64,000 nt of DNA, taken from assembly GCF_001422375.1 (NCBI RefSeq), contig NZ_LMMU01000009.1:181-64180 (forward strand). The letters run 5' to 3'. This document shows, piece after piece, positions 18,569-28,881 of this stretch (positions within the stretch are counted from its first letter, which is position 1; each line of letters begins with the position of its first letter). The position numbers and the translations under genes were made by a program. The notes under the pieces are model-generated. The model ran no database searches, was not told where the DNA came from, and saw nothing but the letters and a program-made list of their open reading frames with translations. This stretch comes from Methylobacterium sp. Leaf99 (GTDB lineage: Bacteria; Pseudomonadota; Alphaproteobacteria; Rhizobiales; Beijerinckiaceae).

Positions 18569-19693
18569 TTACTGCGCGACTTCATTGCCGGCGTAGTTGA
18601 TGGCGCCGTCGGCGCCCTTCTTCCAGACGTACATGACGTAGTCCGGCCGGGTGATGTCGCCCTTCTTGTCGTAGGCGATGTCGCCGATCACCGTGTCGAA
18701 CGGCTTGCCCTGGTGCAGGACGGCGGCGACCTTCTGGCCGTCGGAGGACTTGGCGGTCTCCATGGCCTGCTTCAGGATCTGGACGGCGGCGTAGGAGTAG
18801 AGGGTGTAGCCCTCGGGGTCGAAGTTGATCGCCTTGAAGGCGTCCACGGTGGCCTTGGACTTCGGATTCTTGCGGGCGTCGGGCGAGAACGTCATCAGGG
18901 TGCCGTCGGAACCGGGGCCGGCCACCTGCGCGAATTCGCGGTCGGCGATGCCGTCGCCGCCCATGAGGGGGGCGTTGAGGCCCTGGTCGCGCATCTGCCG
19001 GATCAGCAGGCCGGCCTCGGTGTAGAGGCCGCCGAAATAGATCACGTCGATGCCCGCCTGCTTGAGCTTCGACACGAGGGAGGAGAAGTCCTTCTCGCCG
19101 GGGTTGATGCCCTCGAAGATCACGTTGGTGCCGCCCTTGGCTTTGAGCGCCTTCAGGGTCTCGTCGGCGAGGCCGCGGCCGTAGGGCGTCTTGTCGTGGA
19201 CGAAGGCGATCTTCTTGCCTTTGAACTTGTCGGCGAGGTAGGCGCCGGCCACCGCGCCCTGCTGGTCGTCGCGGCCGCAGGTGCGGAACGTGTTCCAGTT
19301 GCCGCGTTCGGTGTACTTGATCGCCGTGGAGGCGGGGCTGATCTCGATGATGCCGGATTCCGCGAGCACGTCGGAGACCGGGATCGAGACGCCGGAATTG
19401 AAGGCGCCGACCACGGCCTTCACGCCCTCGGAGGCGAACTTGTTGGCCACCGAGACGCCCTGCTTCGGGTCGGAGGCGTCGTCGCCCACCGTCATCACGA
19501 GCTTCTCGCCGTTGACGCCGCCGGCCTTGTTGATGTCGGCGATGGCCTGTTGCGCGCCGGTCTTGATCTGCGCGCCGAAGGCGGCGTTCGGCCCGGTGAC
19601 GGGGACGACCACGCCGATCTTGATCTCCGCGTTCGCGGCCGTCGCCGCGACCATCAGGCCGAGGGCGACGCCGACTGACAACACTGACTTCAT
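18569..19693 (-). CDS. livK: Branched-chain amino-acid ABC transporter substrate-binding protein
   Basis: A 374-residue periplasmic binding protein of the Leu/Ile/Val type (type I fold). Signal peptide MKSVLSVGVALGLMVAATAANA (residues 1-22), then IKIGVVVPVTGPNAAFG, the standard first strand of this family. FRTCGRDDQQGAVAGAYLADKF, FVHDKTPYGRGLADE, YFGGLYTEAGLLIRQMRDQGL and GYTLYSYAAVQIL are all canonical. The ATG at 19691-19693 starts a proper signal peptide, whereas the longer frame does not. It lies 71 bases beyond the end of the permease/ATPase genes, and may be expressed at higher level from its own message. The ligand could be an amino acid or amide. Confidence 0.95.
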   Translation of the reverse strand: MKSVLSVGVALGLMVAATAANAEIKIGVVVPVTGPNAAFGAQIKTGAQQAIADINKAGGVNGEKLVMTVGDDASDPKQGVSVANKFASEGVKAVVGAFNSGVSIPVSDVLAESGIIEISPASTAIKYTERGNWNTFRTCGRDDQQGAVAGAYLADKFKGKKIAFVHDKTPYGRGLADETLKALKAKGGTNVIFEGINPGEKDFSSLVSKLKQAGIDVIYFGGLYTEAGLLIRQMRDQGLNAPLMGGDGIADREFAQVAGPGSDGTLMTFSPDARKNPKSKATVDAFKAINFDPEGYTLYSYAAVQILKQAMETAKSSDGQKVAAVLHQGKPFDTVIGDIAYDKKGDITRPDYVMYVWKKGADGAINYAGNEVAQ

Positions 19694-19764
19694 GCTGGTT
19701 TTCCCTCTCGAAGCGTCGTGCCGCCCGGAAATCCCGTGACGGCAGGATCGCAGGACACGTGAAC

Positions 19765-20123
19765 TCAAGGTGCGGCCGGCCGGTCCCGCCAGCTCAAGGG
19801 ACCGGTGCGCTCGTAGAGCCAGGCGTATTGCCGGGTCATCTGGCCGGCGCGGGTGAAGCGATAGGCGAAGGCCCCGACGGCGAGCACGAACACGGCATCG
19901 ACGGCGTAGGCCGGCGCCGACTGGAGCGTCCCCTCGAACAGGGCATAATGCAGGAAGCGCGTCACGGCCGCGATGAGCAGGAGGGCCAGCGCGCAGTGCC
20001 AGAACGGGCGCCAGCCCCGCGCCATGCCGCTGCCGGTCATCCAGGCGGCCGAGCCCCCCATCGCCACGGTGACGAGGAGGAAGATGCCGAGGGTGGCGCC
20101 GGTCGGCGCGAAGGTCTCCGGCA

Positions 20124-20124
<1 letters not shown>
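19765..20124 (-). CDS. Small membrane protein in the liv operon (DUF6867-like)
   Basis: A 119-residue protein with three hydrophobic segments (about residues 12-30, 42-60 and 75-92) and a short cytoplasmic C-terminus (RQYAWLYERTGPLSWRDRP). It overlaps the livF stop codon by one base (start ATG at 20122-20124), so it is translated with the transporter. Such a protein is recurrently placed between livF and livK in Rhizobiales transporter operons, and its role is unknown. An accessory or assembly function for the permease is inferred from position only. Confidence 0.8.
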
Positions 20125-20917
<793 letters not shown>

Positions 20918-20921
<4 letters not shown>

Positions 20922-21838
20922 GCGTGGGTTCCTGCCAGGCCGACTTCGGCCTCGACGGCGGCGACCTCCTCGTCGTCGACGCCGAGATAGGCGGCGATGA
21001 CGCGGGTGTCGTTGCGGATCTGGTCGGGCGTGCCGTCGGCGATCTTGATGCCGTAATCCAGCACCACGATCCGGTCGGAGATCTGCATCACCACGGACAT
21101 GTCGTGCTCGATGAGAAGCACCGAGGTGCCGAACTCGTCGCGGATGAGGCGCAGCAACGTGTTGAGATCGGCCGATTCGCGCGGGTTGAGGCCGGCGGCC
21201 GGCTCGTCGAGGCAGAGCAGGACCGGGTCCGTGCACATGGCCCGGGCGATCTCCAGGCGGCGCTGGTCGCCGTAGGGCAGGTCGCCGGCCGGCTCGTCGG
21301 CCCGGTGGGTGAGGCCGATGCGTTCGATCCAGGCGGCGGCCTTGGCGATGGCCTCGTCCTGCGCGCGGCGGTAGCCCGGCAGGCCGAGGATGCCCGCGAG
21401 GCTGAAGCCCGAGGCCCGCATCAGGGGCTTGTGCATGGCGACCAGCAGGTTTTCCAGCACGGTCATCTGCGGGAACAGGCGGATGTTCTGGAAGGTGCGG
21501 GCGACCCGCGCCAACCGGTTGACGTCGTGGCCGGGCAGGCGCTCCAGCAGGTAGGTCTCGCCCTCCCGCTGACGCAGGCGAATCATCCCTTCGGTGGGTT
21601 TGTAGAAGCCCGTGATGCAGTTGAAGACCGTGGTCTTGCCGGCGCCGTTCGGGCCGATGAGGGCGGTGATGTCGCCGCGCCCGACCTTGAACGAGACGTC
21701 GCCGACGGCGGTGAGCCCGCCGAACCGCATGGTGAGGTGATCGACGACGAGGATCGGGTCGGCGGGACCGCCGGGCATTGCGGCCGGGGGCTCGTCCTTC
21801 AGGGTGGCGAGGCGGGTGAGACCGGTGGCGTCGCTCAT
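20918..21838 (-). CDS. livG: Branched-chain amino-acid ABC transporter ATPase LivG
   Basis: A 306-residue ABC ATPase of the LivG type. Walker [11 protein letters not shown]-loop [25 protein letters not shown] (diagnostic of LivG), signature [15 protein letters not shown], Walker [14 protein letters not shown] and the H-region [16 protein letters not shown]. The N-terminal 28 residues are less conserved and the C-terminal 20 residues are an acidic tail ([13 protein letters not shown]). Start ATG 21836-21838 overlaps the livM stop. Confidence 0.96.
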
Positions 21839-23211
21839 CGGGCGCGCGCTCCCAGGCGCACGGACGGCGTGCGCTCGGAGATGAGCCCGCGCGGGCGCCA
21901 GACCATCATGGCCACCATGGCGAGGCCGAACAGGAGCAGGCGGTACTCGTTGGGATCGAACCCTTCGCCGAACACGGCCTTGAGGAAGCCGAGGTTGCGC
22001 AGCAATTCCGGCGCCCCGACCATGGCGATGGCGGCCACCGCGACGCCGAGCTGGCTGCCCATGCCGCCCAGCACGACGATGGCGAGGATGATGGCGCTCT
22101 CCAGGAAGTTGAAGCTTTCGGGCGAGACGAAGCCCTGGCGCACGGCGAAGAACGAGCCGGCGAACCCGGCGAACATGGCCCCCAGGGCGAAGGCCGAGAG
22201 CTTGGTGATGGTGGTGTCGATGCCGAGCGACCGGCAGGCGATCTCGTCCTCGCGGAGCGCCTCCCAGGCGCGGCCGAGGGGCAGGCGGCGCATGCGGAGC
22301 GTCACGAGGTTGGTGACGAGGGCGAGGACGAGGATGAGGTAGTAGAGGAAGACCACCCGGTGCATCGGGTTGAAGGCGAGGCCGAAGACGCTGGCGAAGC
22401 CGCCCTCCCCGGCCGTAAACGGAATTCCGAAGAAGCTCGCCCGCGGGATCGACGACAGGCCGGCGGACCCGCCGGAAAAGTCGACCCAGTTGATGAGGAC
22501 GAGCCTGATGATCTCCCCGAAGGCGAGGGTCACGATGGCGAGGTAGTCGCCGCGCAGGCGCAGCACCGGAAACCCGAGCAGTACGCCGAAACCCGCCGCG
22601 AACAGGCCGGCGAGCGGCAGGCAGAGCCAGAACGACAGGCCGAACACCGTGGACAGCAGGGCGTAGGAATAGGCGCCCACGGCGTAGAAGGCGACGTAGC
22701 CGAGGTCGAGGAGGCCGGCGAGGCCGACCACGATGTTGAGGCCCCAGCCGAGCATCACGTAGGTGAGGATGAGGATGCCGAGATCGATCCAGTAGCGTCC
22801 CTCCGACAGGCCGCCCGACCCGAGGGCGGCGAGCAGCGGCAGGGTCAGGGCGACGACCAGGGTGAGCGGACCGATGATCCGGCCCGGGCGCGCGACGCGG
22901 GCGGGGGCCGTGGAGTCCGCCGCCGCCAGGGTGCGGGCGTCGCGGCGGCGCGAGACCTCGCCGAGCACGAGGCGCTGGGCGAGCCGCAGGACGAACACGG
23001 CGGCGCACAGGCCCGCCACCAGCCCCCAGCGGCCGGTGAGTCCGAGGCCGGTGCCCTGGCCGAGATCCGTGCGGTAGGCCACCACGGGGATGCTCAGGCC
23101 CAAGGTGACGAGCGCGAAGAGCGCCGCGTCCTTGAACATTTCGGGAAGGGGAGAGGCGGCGCGCGCGGACACCGTCGGGGTCACGGGGCCGATCGTCGTA
23201 CCTTGAGCCAC
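21835..23211 (-). CDS. livM: Branched-chain amino-acid ABC transporter permease LivM
   Basis: A 458-residue permease with about ten membrane segments. The core from about residue 125 onwards is the LivM family ([99 protein letters not shown]). The N-terminal extension holds additional hydrophobic helices at about 29-45 and 60-80, as in long LivM forms of Rhizobiales. It starts 1 base after the livH stop and overlaps livG by 4 bases. Confidence 0.95.
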   Translation of the reverse strand: MAQGTTIGPVTPTVSARAASPLPEMFKDAALFALVTLGLSIPVVAYRTDLGQGTGLGLTGRWGLVAGLCAAVFVLRLAQRLVLGEVSRRRDARTLAAADSTAPARVARPGRIIGPLTLVVALTLPLLAALGSGGLSEGRYWIDLGILILTYVMLGWGLNIVVGLAGLLDLGYVAFYAVGAYSYALLSTVFGLSFWLCLPLAGLFAAGFGVLLGFPVLRLRGDYLAIVTLAFGEIIRLVLINWVDFSGGSAGLSSIPRASFFGIPFTAGEGGFASVFGLAFNPMHRVVFLYYLILVLALVTNLVTLRMRRLPLGRAWEALREDEIACRSLGIDTTITKLSAFALGAMFAGFAGSFFAVRQGFVSPESFNFLESAIILAIVVLGGMGSQLGVAVAAIAMVGAPELLRNLGFLKAVFGEGFDPNEYRLLLFGLAMVAMMVWRPRGLISERTPSVRLGARAR

Positions 23212-23212
23212 G

Positions 23213-24130
23213 CTAGACCTTCTCCACTTCGGGGCGCCCGAGGATGCCGGACGGCTTGAAGATGAGCACCACGATCAGGATCAGGAACGCGGCGACGTCC
23301 TTGTACTCGATGGAGAAGTAGGCCGACCAGAACGTCTCGATGAGGCCGATGATGAGGCCGCCCAGCACGGCGCCCGGCAGGGAGCCGATGCCGCCGAGCA
23401 CCGCCGCCGTGAACGCCTTCACGCCGGGCACGAACCCGTCCGAGAACGAGACCACGCCGTAATAGAGCAGGTAGAGGGTGCCGGCGACGGCGGCGAGCGC
23501 CGCGCCGAGCACGAAGGTCAGCGAGATGGTGCGGTCGACGTTGATGCCGAGCAGGGCCGCCATGCGCCGGTCCTGCTCGCAGGCGCGCTGGGCCCGGCCG
23601 AAGGAGGTGCGCTGGACGAGGTACCAGAAGCCGGCGAGGAGCAGCGCCGTCGTCGTCATGATGATCGCCTGCTTGTAGGACAGGGTCACGGTGTACTGCC
23701 CGTTCTCGTAGAGGACGATCACGTCGCGCACGAGGGGCGGCACCGGCTTGTTGCGGGCGCCCTGCACCACCTGGACGAAGTTCGACAGGAAGATCGACAC
23801 GCCGATGGCCGAGATCAGTGGCGCCAGGCGGAACGAGCCCCGCAGGGGCCGGTAGGCCACCCGCTCGATGGCCCAGCCCCACAGGGCGGTGAGCACCATG
23901 GCGACGATCAGCACGATGAGGAAGACGAGGGCGACGGAGGTCAGCCCGAGCCAGGTCGTGAGGATGAGGAAGAAGATCAGCGCGATGAAGGACGACAGCA
24001 TGAACACGTCGCCATGGGCGAAGTTCACCATGCCGATGATGCCGAACACCATCGTGTAGCCGAGGGCGATCAGGCCGTAGATCGATCCAAGCGTCAGCCC
24101 GTTGATGAACTGCTGGGCGAAGAATTCCAT
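23213..24130 (-). CDS. livH: Branched-chain amino-acid ABC transporter permease LivH
   Basis: A 305-residue LivH permease with about eight membrane helices. The start [43 protein letters not shown] is the hallmark of the family; the motif around [21 protein letters not shown] is the cytoplasmic coupling loop contacting the ATPases. The ATG at 24128-24130 was preferred to a longer frame because family members begin a few residues before this. It is the first gene of the liv operon. Confidence 0.96.
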   Translation of the reverse strand: MEFFAQQFINGLTLGSIYGLIALGYTMVFGIIGMVNFAHGDVFMLSSFIALIFFLILTTWLGLTSVALVFLIVLIVAMVLTALWGWAIERVAYRPLRGSFRLAPLISAIGVSIFLSNFVQVVQGARNKPVPPLVRDVIVLYENGQYTVTLSYKQAIIMTTTALLLAGFWYLVQRTSFGRAQRACEQDRRMAALLGINVDRTISLTFVLGAALAAVAGTLYLLYYGVVSFSDGFVPGVKAFTAAVLGGIGSLPGAVLGGLIIGLIETFWSAYFSIEYKDVAAFLILIVVLIFKPSGILGRPEVEKV

Positions 24131-24201
24131 GGGCGCCTTTTCCGGGACCGGGCGTCTTCGCGGGACCGATCGATGGGATCGGGCCGGTCTCGCGAATGGC
24201 G

Positions 24202-24240
24202 TGCCAGCTTGGCATGTTCCGAACCGGGGGCCACGGTCAA
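24202..24240 (-). promoter_or_regulatory. Candidate liv-operon promoter with inverted repeat
   Basis: Upstream of livH the minus strand has TTGACC (24235-24240) and, at the usual -10 distance, a poor hexamer ACATGC (24212-24217) next to a short inverted repeat TGCCA-N3-TGGCA (24202-24214). The arrangement would suit a repressor site, but both parts are weak. Confidence 0.3.
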
Positions 24241-24288
24241 TCCTCGCCGACCGGTTGCGATGGACGGTCGCCTGCCCCTGAAACACGA

Positions 24289-24317
24289 ACGGCCCGGCAC
24301 ATGGAGTGCCGGGCCGT
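24289..24317 (-). terminator. Hairpin terminator of the EF-hand protein gene
   Basis: Perfect 12-bp stem (24289-24300 with 24306-24317) with a 5-base loop, 22 bases beyond the stop codon. The following minus-strand sequence is T-rich but broken (TTCGTGTTTC). Confidence 0.7.
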
Positions 24318-24339
24318 CGTCTGCGCGGTGCGCGAACCC

Positions 24340-24753
24340 TTACTTCAGCAGGGACACCAGGGCCTTGCCGGCCGGGGTCTTCAGCTCCTTGGCATCGAGG
24401 GTGCCGTCGTTGTCCGGATCGGCCGCCTTGAAGCGGGCTTCCACCAGGGCGAGGTACTCGGTCTTGTCGAGGGTGCCGTCGCTGTCCGGGTCGGCGGCCT
24501 TGAGGGCGCCCTTGCTGACGCGGCCCTTGAGCTCCTTGGCGTCGAGGGTGCCGTCCTTGTCCGATTCCAGCTTGTCGAAGCGGGCGGCGGCCACGGCCTG
24601 GGCTTCCTTGAGGTCGATGGTGCCGTCGTTGTCGGTGTCGACCATCGACAGGACCTTCTTCGCGCTCGGCTCCTTCGCCGAGGCCGGCATCGTCAGGGGA
24701 AGCGCGAGCGCCACGGCACCGAGGACGGCGGACAGGCGGGACAGTTTGGTCAT
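24340..24753 (-). CDS. Exported EF-hand calcium-binding protein with four loops
   Basis: A 137-residue exported protein. Signal peptide MTKLSRLSAVLGAVALALPLTMPASA (1-26), then four consecutive EF-hand-type 12-residue loops: DTDNDGTIDLKE, ESDKDGTLDAKE, DPDSDGTLDKTE and DPDNDGTLDAKE, spaced roughly 24-28 residues apart. Loop positions 1, 3, 5 and 12 carry calcium ligands in all but the second, where position 1 is Glu. Calsymin-like EF-hand exported proteins occur in Rhizobiales, and this one presumably binds Ca2+ in the periplasm. A better start is the ATG at 24751-24753; the longer frame adds non-signal residues. Confidence 0.87.
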   Translation of the reverse strand: MTKLSRLSAVLGAVALALPLTMPASAKEPSAKKVLSMVDTDNDGTIDLKEAQAVAAARFDKLESDKDGTLDAKELKGRVSKGALKAADPDSDGTLDKTEYLALVEARFKAADPDNDGTLDAKELKTPAGKALVSLLK

Positions 24754-24890
24754 GAGGAACCCTCTCTCAGGCAATCGCCATTGCCATTTCATCATCGGCG
24801 AACGGTCGAAATCGTATCTCATGCCGCAGTGCAATATTTCAACCCCCGCCATGGGGTGAACCGGTAGAATCCTGCCGGTCCGGCAACCCT

Positions 24891-24926
24891 CGGGACGGGT
24901 GGCACAACCCTGTACCGCCCGTCCCG
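24891..24926 (-). terminator. Long-loop hairpin after the Pro-rich exported protein gene
   Basis: Complementary 9-base arms CGGGACGGG (24891-24899) and CCCGTCCCG (24918-24926) around an 18-base loop, just past the stop codon of the gene to the right. No T-tract, so at best a weak terminator. Confidence 0.35.
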
Positions 24927-24936
24927 CACCGGCCGA

Positions 24937-25287
24937 TCAGTCGCGGGATTTCGGCGCCGCGGCGGGCGCCGGCAGGGCCGCGAGCTTATCGAGCAGCTGC
25001 AGGGCGATGTCGGCGCAGGCCTTCATCGGCTCGTCGGCGGCACATTTCACGTCGAGGGCGGTGTCGCCCCGCTCCAGGCGGAAATGGGCGGCCTTCGGTG
25101 GCGGCGGTGCGTCGGGGCCGCCACGCGGGCCGCGCGGGCCGGCATGGGGACCACCCGGCGGCGGGGGCGGCGGAGCGCCCGCCTCCGGACCGGGCTTCGG
25201 ACCGCCGGGCGGCGGGGCGGGCTGGGCCATGGCGGCGGAGGCGGACAGGAGCGCGGCCGCGCTCAGCAGGGCGATGGTCTTGGTCAT
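24937..25287 (-). CDS. Exported proline-rich hypothetical protein
   Basis: A 116-residue protein: signal peptide MTKTIALLSAAALLSASAAMA (1-21), a proline/glycine-rich segment (about 23-65, with PPPPPPGG runs), then a short folded region with two cysteines, DVKCAADEPMKACADIALQLLDKL (about 79-102), that could form a disulfide. No family recognised. It is one of three exported proteins encoded next to the two-component system and on the opposite strand. Confidence 0.7.
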   Translation of the reverse strand: MTKTIALLSAAALLSASAAMAQPAPPPGGPKPGPEAGAPPPPPPGGPHAGPRGPRGGPDAPPPPKAAHFRLERGDTALDVKCAADEPMKACADIALQLLDKLAALPAPAAAPKSRD

Positions 25288-25354
25288 GGAAAAACCTCTC
25301 GGTGAGGGTGCCCGCGGGCCCCGGGGGAAGACTGCGAATCGCCACGTCCGGTTT

Positions 25355-26005
25355 CTAGAACACGCGCTTCTCCCGCATGTGTCCGTCGAAGCCGACATGG
25401 AGCTGGCGCTCGCGGCCATCGGCGCCCCGCGCCGCGATGTCGAGGTGGCGCGGCCCCCGCCCCGTGACGCGGATGTCGGAATAGCCGGCGGCCTCAACCT
25501 GGGCGGTCAGGGCGGGCACGTCGGGCTTGGCGCCGAGGCCGACCTTGTCCTTGGCCCAGTCGAGGGTGCCGGGGGGCGGGCCGCCGGCGGGACCGACCAG
25601 GACCCTCGTGCCGTCGGCCCGGGTGATGAGCGCGGCGTGGAGGAAGCCGTTCTCGAACCGGCCCTGGACGGTGACGGCCTCGCCCGTCTTCACCAGGGTG
25701 CCGCCCTCGCCCCGCTTGCCCGTCTCGACCAGGGCCTTGCCGGTGCCATCCTGCACCACGAACTTGTTGCCGTAGATCTCGGCGACCTCGCCCTTGGCGG
25801 CGATGGCGGCCGACGGCTTCAGGGCCGAGATGGCGACGGGCTCCACGGGGGTCGGCGTCGCGGTGCCGGTCTGGGCGAGCGACAGGCCGACGGCGCCGAA
25901 GGCGAGGGGGGCGGCGATGGCGCCGGCCACCAGGGCGCGCCGGCGGGAGCGCTTGGGGGCGGCCTTGGGGGTGAGGTCGGTGGCGGTGCCGTCGATGGTG
26001 GTCAT
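25355..26005 (-). CDS. Exported OB-fold-like protein with C-terminal PepSY-like segment
   Basis: A 216-residue protein with a twin-arginine/hydrophobic export segment (SRRRALVAGAIAAPLAFGAVGLSLAQ, residues about 20-45). Residues about 70-125 (GEVAEIYGNKFVVQDGTGKALVETG ... VTVQGRFENGFLHAALI) form a small OB-fold pattern like the bacterial BOF/YgiW domain. The last 45 residues (AGYSDIRVTGRGPRHLDIAARGADGRERQLHVGFDGHM) resemble a PepSY domain, typically an exported protease inhibitor. It is divergent from the response regulator and shares a 152-base intergenic region with it. Confidence 0.7.
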   Translation of the reverse strand: MTTIDGTATDLTPKAAPKRSRRRALVAGAIAAPLAFGAVGLSLAQTGTATPTPVEPVAISALKPSAAIAAKGEVAEIYGNKFVVQDGTGKALVETGKRGEGGTLVKTGEAVTVQGRFENGFLHAALITRADGTRVLVGPAGGPPPGTLDWAKDKVGLGAKPDVPALTAQVEAAGYSDIRVTGRGPRHLDIAARGADGRERQLHVGFDGHMREKRVF

Positions 26006-26077
26006 GGGGTGTCGGCGTCCTGTCTGGGGTTGCCCTCTCGGGTTGACGCCGTTCTAGGGGCGCCCCGCCAATCCGAT

Positions 26078-26109
26078 CTGAACCGGGCGGTTCAGCCCCG
26101 GTTAAACCG
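26078..26109. promoter_or_regulatory. PhoP-box-like direct repeats and palindromes between the exported protein and the two-component system
   Basis: Direct repeats GGTTCA (26089-26094) and GGTTAA (26100-26105) start exactly 11 bases apart, the spacing of PhoP/OmpR-family binding sites. They lie inside overlapping inverted repeats: CTGAACC-GGGC-GGTTCAG (26078-26095, perfect 7-bp arms) and CGGTT-A-AACCG (26099-26109). Confidence 0.6.
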
Positions 26110-26157
26110 CACGGCGTAGCCCGCCACTTCTGCTCAATCCGACGGACCCTGCGCCCG

Positions 26158-26826
26158 ATGAAGATCCTGCTCGTGGAGGACGACGCGCCCCTCGCCGCCG
26201 AGATCGCCAAAGCGTTGCGCGCCGAAAACTTCGCCCTCGACCACGCCGCGAACGGCGAGGACGGCCAGCATCTCGGCGAGACCGAGACCTACGACGCCGT
26301 GGTGCTCGACCTCGGCCTGCCCAAGCGCGACGGCATCGCCGTGCTCCAGGCCTGGCGCGGCGAAGGCCGGACGGTGCCGGTGCTCATCCTCACGGCGCGC
26401 GACGGCTGGAGCGACAAGGTGGCGGGCTTCAAGGCCGGGGCCGACGACTTCCTGGTCAAGCCGTTCCGGGTCGAGGAACTCGTGATCCGCCTGCGCGCCC
26501 TCGTGCGCCGGGCCACGGCCCACGGCGCGAACCGCGTGGTCTGCGGCCCCCTCACATACGATTCGGGATTGGGCACCTTCGAGCGCGACGGCCTGCCCCT
26601 GAAGCTCACGGGCCTCGAATGGCGGGTGCTGTCCTGCCTCATCCTGCGCAAGGACGGGGTGGTGCCCCGCGGCCAGCTCATCGAGCGGGTCTATGACGGC
26701 GATGCCGACGTCGATTCGAACTCCGTCGAGGTCATTATCACCCGCCTGCGCCGCAAGATCGCCCCGGCCCGCATCGAGGGCGTGCGCGGCCACGGCTACC
26801 GCCTGATGCCGGGGGACGCCGCATGA
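26158..26826 (+). CDS. OmpR/PhoB-family response regulator
   Basis: A 222-residue response regulator. Receiver domain 1-115 with acidic pocket Glu7/Asp8/Asp9, phosphoacceptor Asp51 (VVLDLGLP), conserved Thr in LILTARD and Lys101 (LVKPF); C-terminal winged-helix domain (about 128-218) with LTGLEWRVLSCLILRKDGVVPRGQLIERVYDGD and NSVEVIITRLRRKI. The next gene, a histidine kinase, overlaps by 4 bases, so the two form one operon. Subfamily resembles PhoP/QseB; target genes are likely the adjacent exported proteins, but this is inference from position and the binding-like repeats. Confidence 0.96.
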   Translation: MKILLVEDDAPLAAEIAKALRAENFALDHAANGEDGQHLGETETYDAVVLDLGLPKRDGIAVLQAWRGEGRTVPVLILTARDGWSDKVAGFKAGADDFLVKPFRVEELVIRLRALVRRATAHGANRVVCGPLTYDSGLGTFERDGLPLKLTGLEWRVLSCLILRKDGVVPRGQLIERVYDGDADVDSNSVEVIITRLRRKIAPARIEGVRGHGYRLMPGDAA

Positions 26827-28235
26827 GGCCCCCCGGCGGGAAGTCCCAGCCCCCTGCCCCGCCCGCGCCGAAACCCGAACGCTTGCCGGGGCCGTTCCAC
26901 CTCGGGTCGCTCCAGCGCCGGCTCCTCCTCGCCGCCCTGGTCGCCATCACCGTCGCCCTGGTGGTGGCGGGCGTGGCCATCGGGCTCGTCCTCCACCGCT
27001 TCGTCCGGGGACAGCTCGACAGCCGCCTCGACAGCCAGCTCGTCGCCCTCGCGGCCGGCCTTGAGCGCGGTCCCGGGAACCGCCTGCGCCTCACGCGCAG
27101 CCTCGACGGACCGCCCTTCGACCGCGACCGGGCCGGCTGGTACTGGCAGGTCCGCCAGGGCGACGCCGTCCTGCGCTCGGGTGCCCTGGAGGGCCGCGAC
27201 CTCGATCCCGGCGAGCGGGCCCGTGACGGGCGTCGCCCGGGCCACCCGCACCCGGCCGACGGCACCGGCCCGTGGGGCGAGAGCCTGATCCTGCGGGTCC
27301 TCACCCTGCCGCCCGAGGCCGGGGTGGCGCCGGCGGTGCTCGTCGCCTCGGCGCCGGCCGACGCCCTGCGCGGGCCCCTGCGCGAGGCGGGCGGCGCCTT
27401 GGCGCTGATCCTCGGAATCCTGGGTCTGAGCCTCATGGCCGGCACCCTGGCGCAGGTGCGCCTCGGCCTCAGGCCCCTGGAGCGCCTGCGCCGCGACCTC
27501 GCGGCGGTGCGGGCCGGGCACCGTGCCCGCGTGCCCGGCCAGCAGCCGGCGGAGATCCGGCCCCTGGTGGCGGAGGTCAACGCCCTCCTCGATCAGAACG
27601 CGGCCAATCTGGAGCGGGCGCGCACCCACGTGGCCAACCTCGCCCACGGCCTGAAGACGCCCCTCGCGACCCTATCGCTCGCCCTGTCCGACCGCGCCCA
27701 CGACCCCGACGGGACCCTCGGCGGCCTCGTCGGCGCCATGGATGGCCAGGTGCGCCATCACCTGCGCCGCGCCCGCGCGGCGGCTCTGGGCGGCGCCACC
27801 CGCGAACGGACGGCCCTCGCCGAGCCCGTCGCGGACCTGCGCGCCACCTTCGCCCGGCTCTATGCGGAGAAAGGCCTCGTCATCGACGTGACCCTGCCGG
27901 CCGGGGCGGCGGTGGCCTGCGACGGCCAGGACCTCGACGAGATGCTCGGCAACCTCATCGACAACGCCTGCCAATGGTGCCGGGGCTACGTCCGGATCGG
28001 CGCGGCGAGCACGGAGGCGGGCCTCGCGATCACCGTCGAGGATGACGGGCCCGGCCTCGTACCGGAGGCCGCCGCCGAGGCGGTCCGGCGGGGCCGGCGC
28101 CTCGACGAGTCCGTGCCGGGCAACGGCTTCGGCCTGTCGATCACCCAGGAGCTCGCCGAACTCTACGGCGGCGGCCTCCACCTCGGTCGCTCGGGCCTCG
28201 GCGGCCTGCGGGCCGGCCTCACGTTGCCGGTGTGA
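26823..28235 (+). CDS. Sensor histidine kinase
   Basis: A 470-residue membrane-bound kinase: a proline-rich cytoplasmic N-terminus, first membrane segment at about 38-60, a periplasmic sensing region (about 62-185), second membrane segment at about 190-212, HAMP-like linker (about 213-265), then HisKA with phosphoacceptor His275 ([10 protein letters not shown]) and HATPase with N-box [10 protein letters not shown] and G-box VEDDGPGL. Periplasmic part is tuned unknown. The PhoQ-like domain order fits the PhoP-like partner and the Ca2+-binding exported protein encoded nearby, which suggests but does not prove a divalent cation signal. The 3' end overlaps the convergent msrA gene by 17 bases. 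Confidence 0.93.
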   Translation: MRPPGGKSQPPAPPAPKPERLPGPFHLGSLQRRLLLAALVAITVALVVAGVAIGLVLHRFVRGQLDSRLDSQLVALAAGLERGPGNRLRLTRSLDGPPFDRDRAGWYWQVRQGDAVLRSGALEGRDLDPGERARDGRRPGHPHPADGTGPWGESLILRVLTLPPEAGVAPAVLVASAPADALRGPLREAGGALALILGILGLSLMAGTLAQVRLGLRPLERLRRDLAAVRAGHRARVPGQQPAEIRPLVAEVNALLDQNAANLERARTHVANLAHGLKTPLATLSLALSDRAHDPDGTLGGLVGAMDGQVRHHLRRARAAALGGATRERTALAEPVADLRATFARLYAEKGLVIDVTLPAGAAVACDGQDLDEMLGNLIDNACQWCRGYVRIGAASTEAGLAITVEDDGPGLVPEAAAEAVRRGRRLDESVPGNGFGLSITQELAELYGGGLHLGRSGLGGLRAGLTLPV

Positions 28236-28743
28236 GGGTCTTCTCTGCGCGGGCCGGCAGCGTCCAGTTCGGCCGGACGAAGTGGCAGGTGTACCCGTCG
28301 GGGCGCTTCTCGAGGTAGTCCTGGTGCTCCGGCTCGGCCTCCCAGAACGGACCGGACGGCGTCACCTCCGTGACGACCTTGCCGGGCCACAGGCCGGAGG
28401 CGTTCACGTCGGCGATGGTTTCCTCCGCGACCTGCCGCTGCACGTCGTCGGTGTAGTAGATCGCCGAGCGATAGCTCAGGCCGCGGTCGTTGCCCTGGCG
28501 GTTCGGCGTCGTCGGATCGTGGATCTGGAAGAAGAATTCCAGCATCCGCCGGAAGCTCGTTACGGCCGGATCGTACGTGATCTCGATGGCCTCGGCATGG
28601 GTGCCGTGGTTGCGGTAGGTCGCGTCCGGCACGTCGCCGCCGGTGTAGCCCACGCGGGTGGACACGACCCCCTCCTGGCGCCGGATCAGGTCCTGCATGC
28701 CCCAGAAGCATCCGCCGGCGAGGATGGCGCGCTCGTTGCTCAT
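28219..28743 (-). CDS. msrA: Peptide-methionine (S)-S-oxide reductase
   Basis: A 174-residue MsrA, which repairs methionine S-sulfoxide in proteins. The catalytic cysteine is Cys12 in [34 protein letters not shown] and the C-terminal EPEHQDYL are canonical. It lacks a signal peptide, so it is cytoplasmic. The last 17 coding bases overlap the end of the histidine kinase on the opposite strand. Confidence 0.96.
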   Translation of the reverse strand: MSNERAILAGGCFWGMQDLIRRQEGVVSTRVGYTGGDVPDATYRNHGTHAEAIEITYDPAVTSFRRMLEFFFQIHDPTTPNRQGNDRGLSYRSAIYYTDDVQRQVAEETIADVNASGLWPGKVVTEVTPSGPFWEAEPEHQDYLEKRPDGYTCHFVRPNWTLPARAEKTLTPAT

Positions 28744-28881
28744 GGTCGTCCTTTCTCGGGTCTCGATAGCCCTGAGATAGGGTGCCGCCGCCCGATGTCC
28801 CAGCGGGCGGGCCGCCGGGCCACCCTGCGCGGAGCGTCGCGGGGGCTTCTTGGGCGAAAGACGTGTCGGGCGAAGTGCCTC

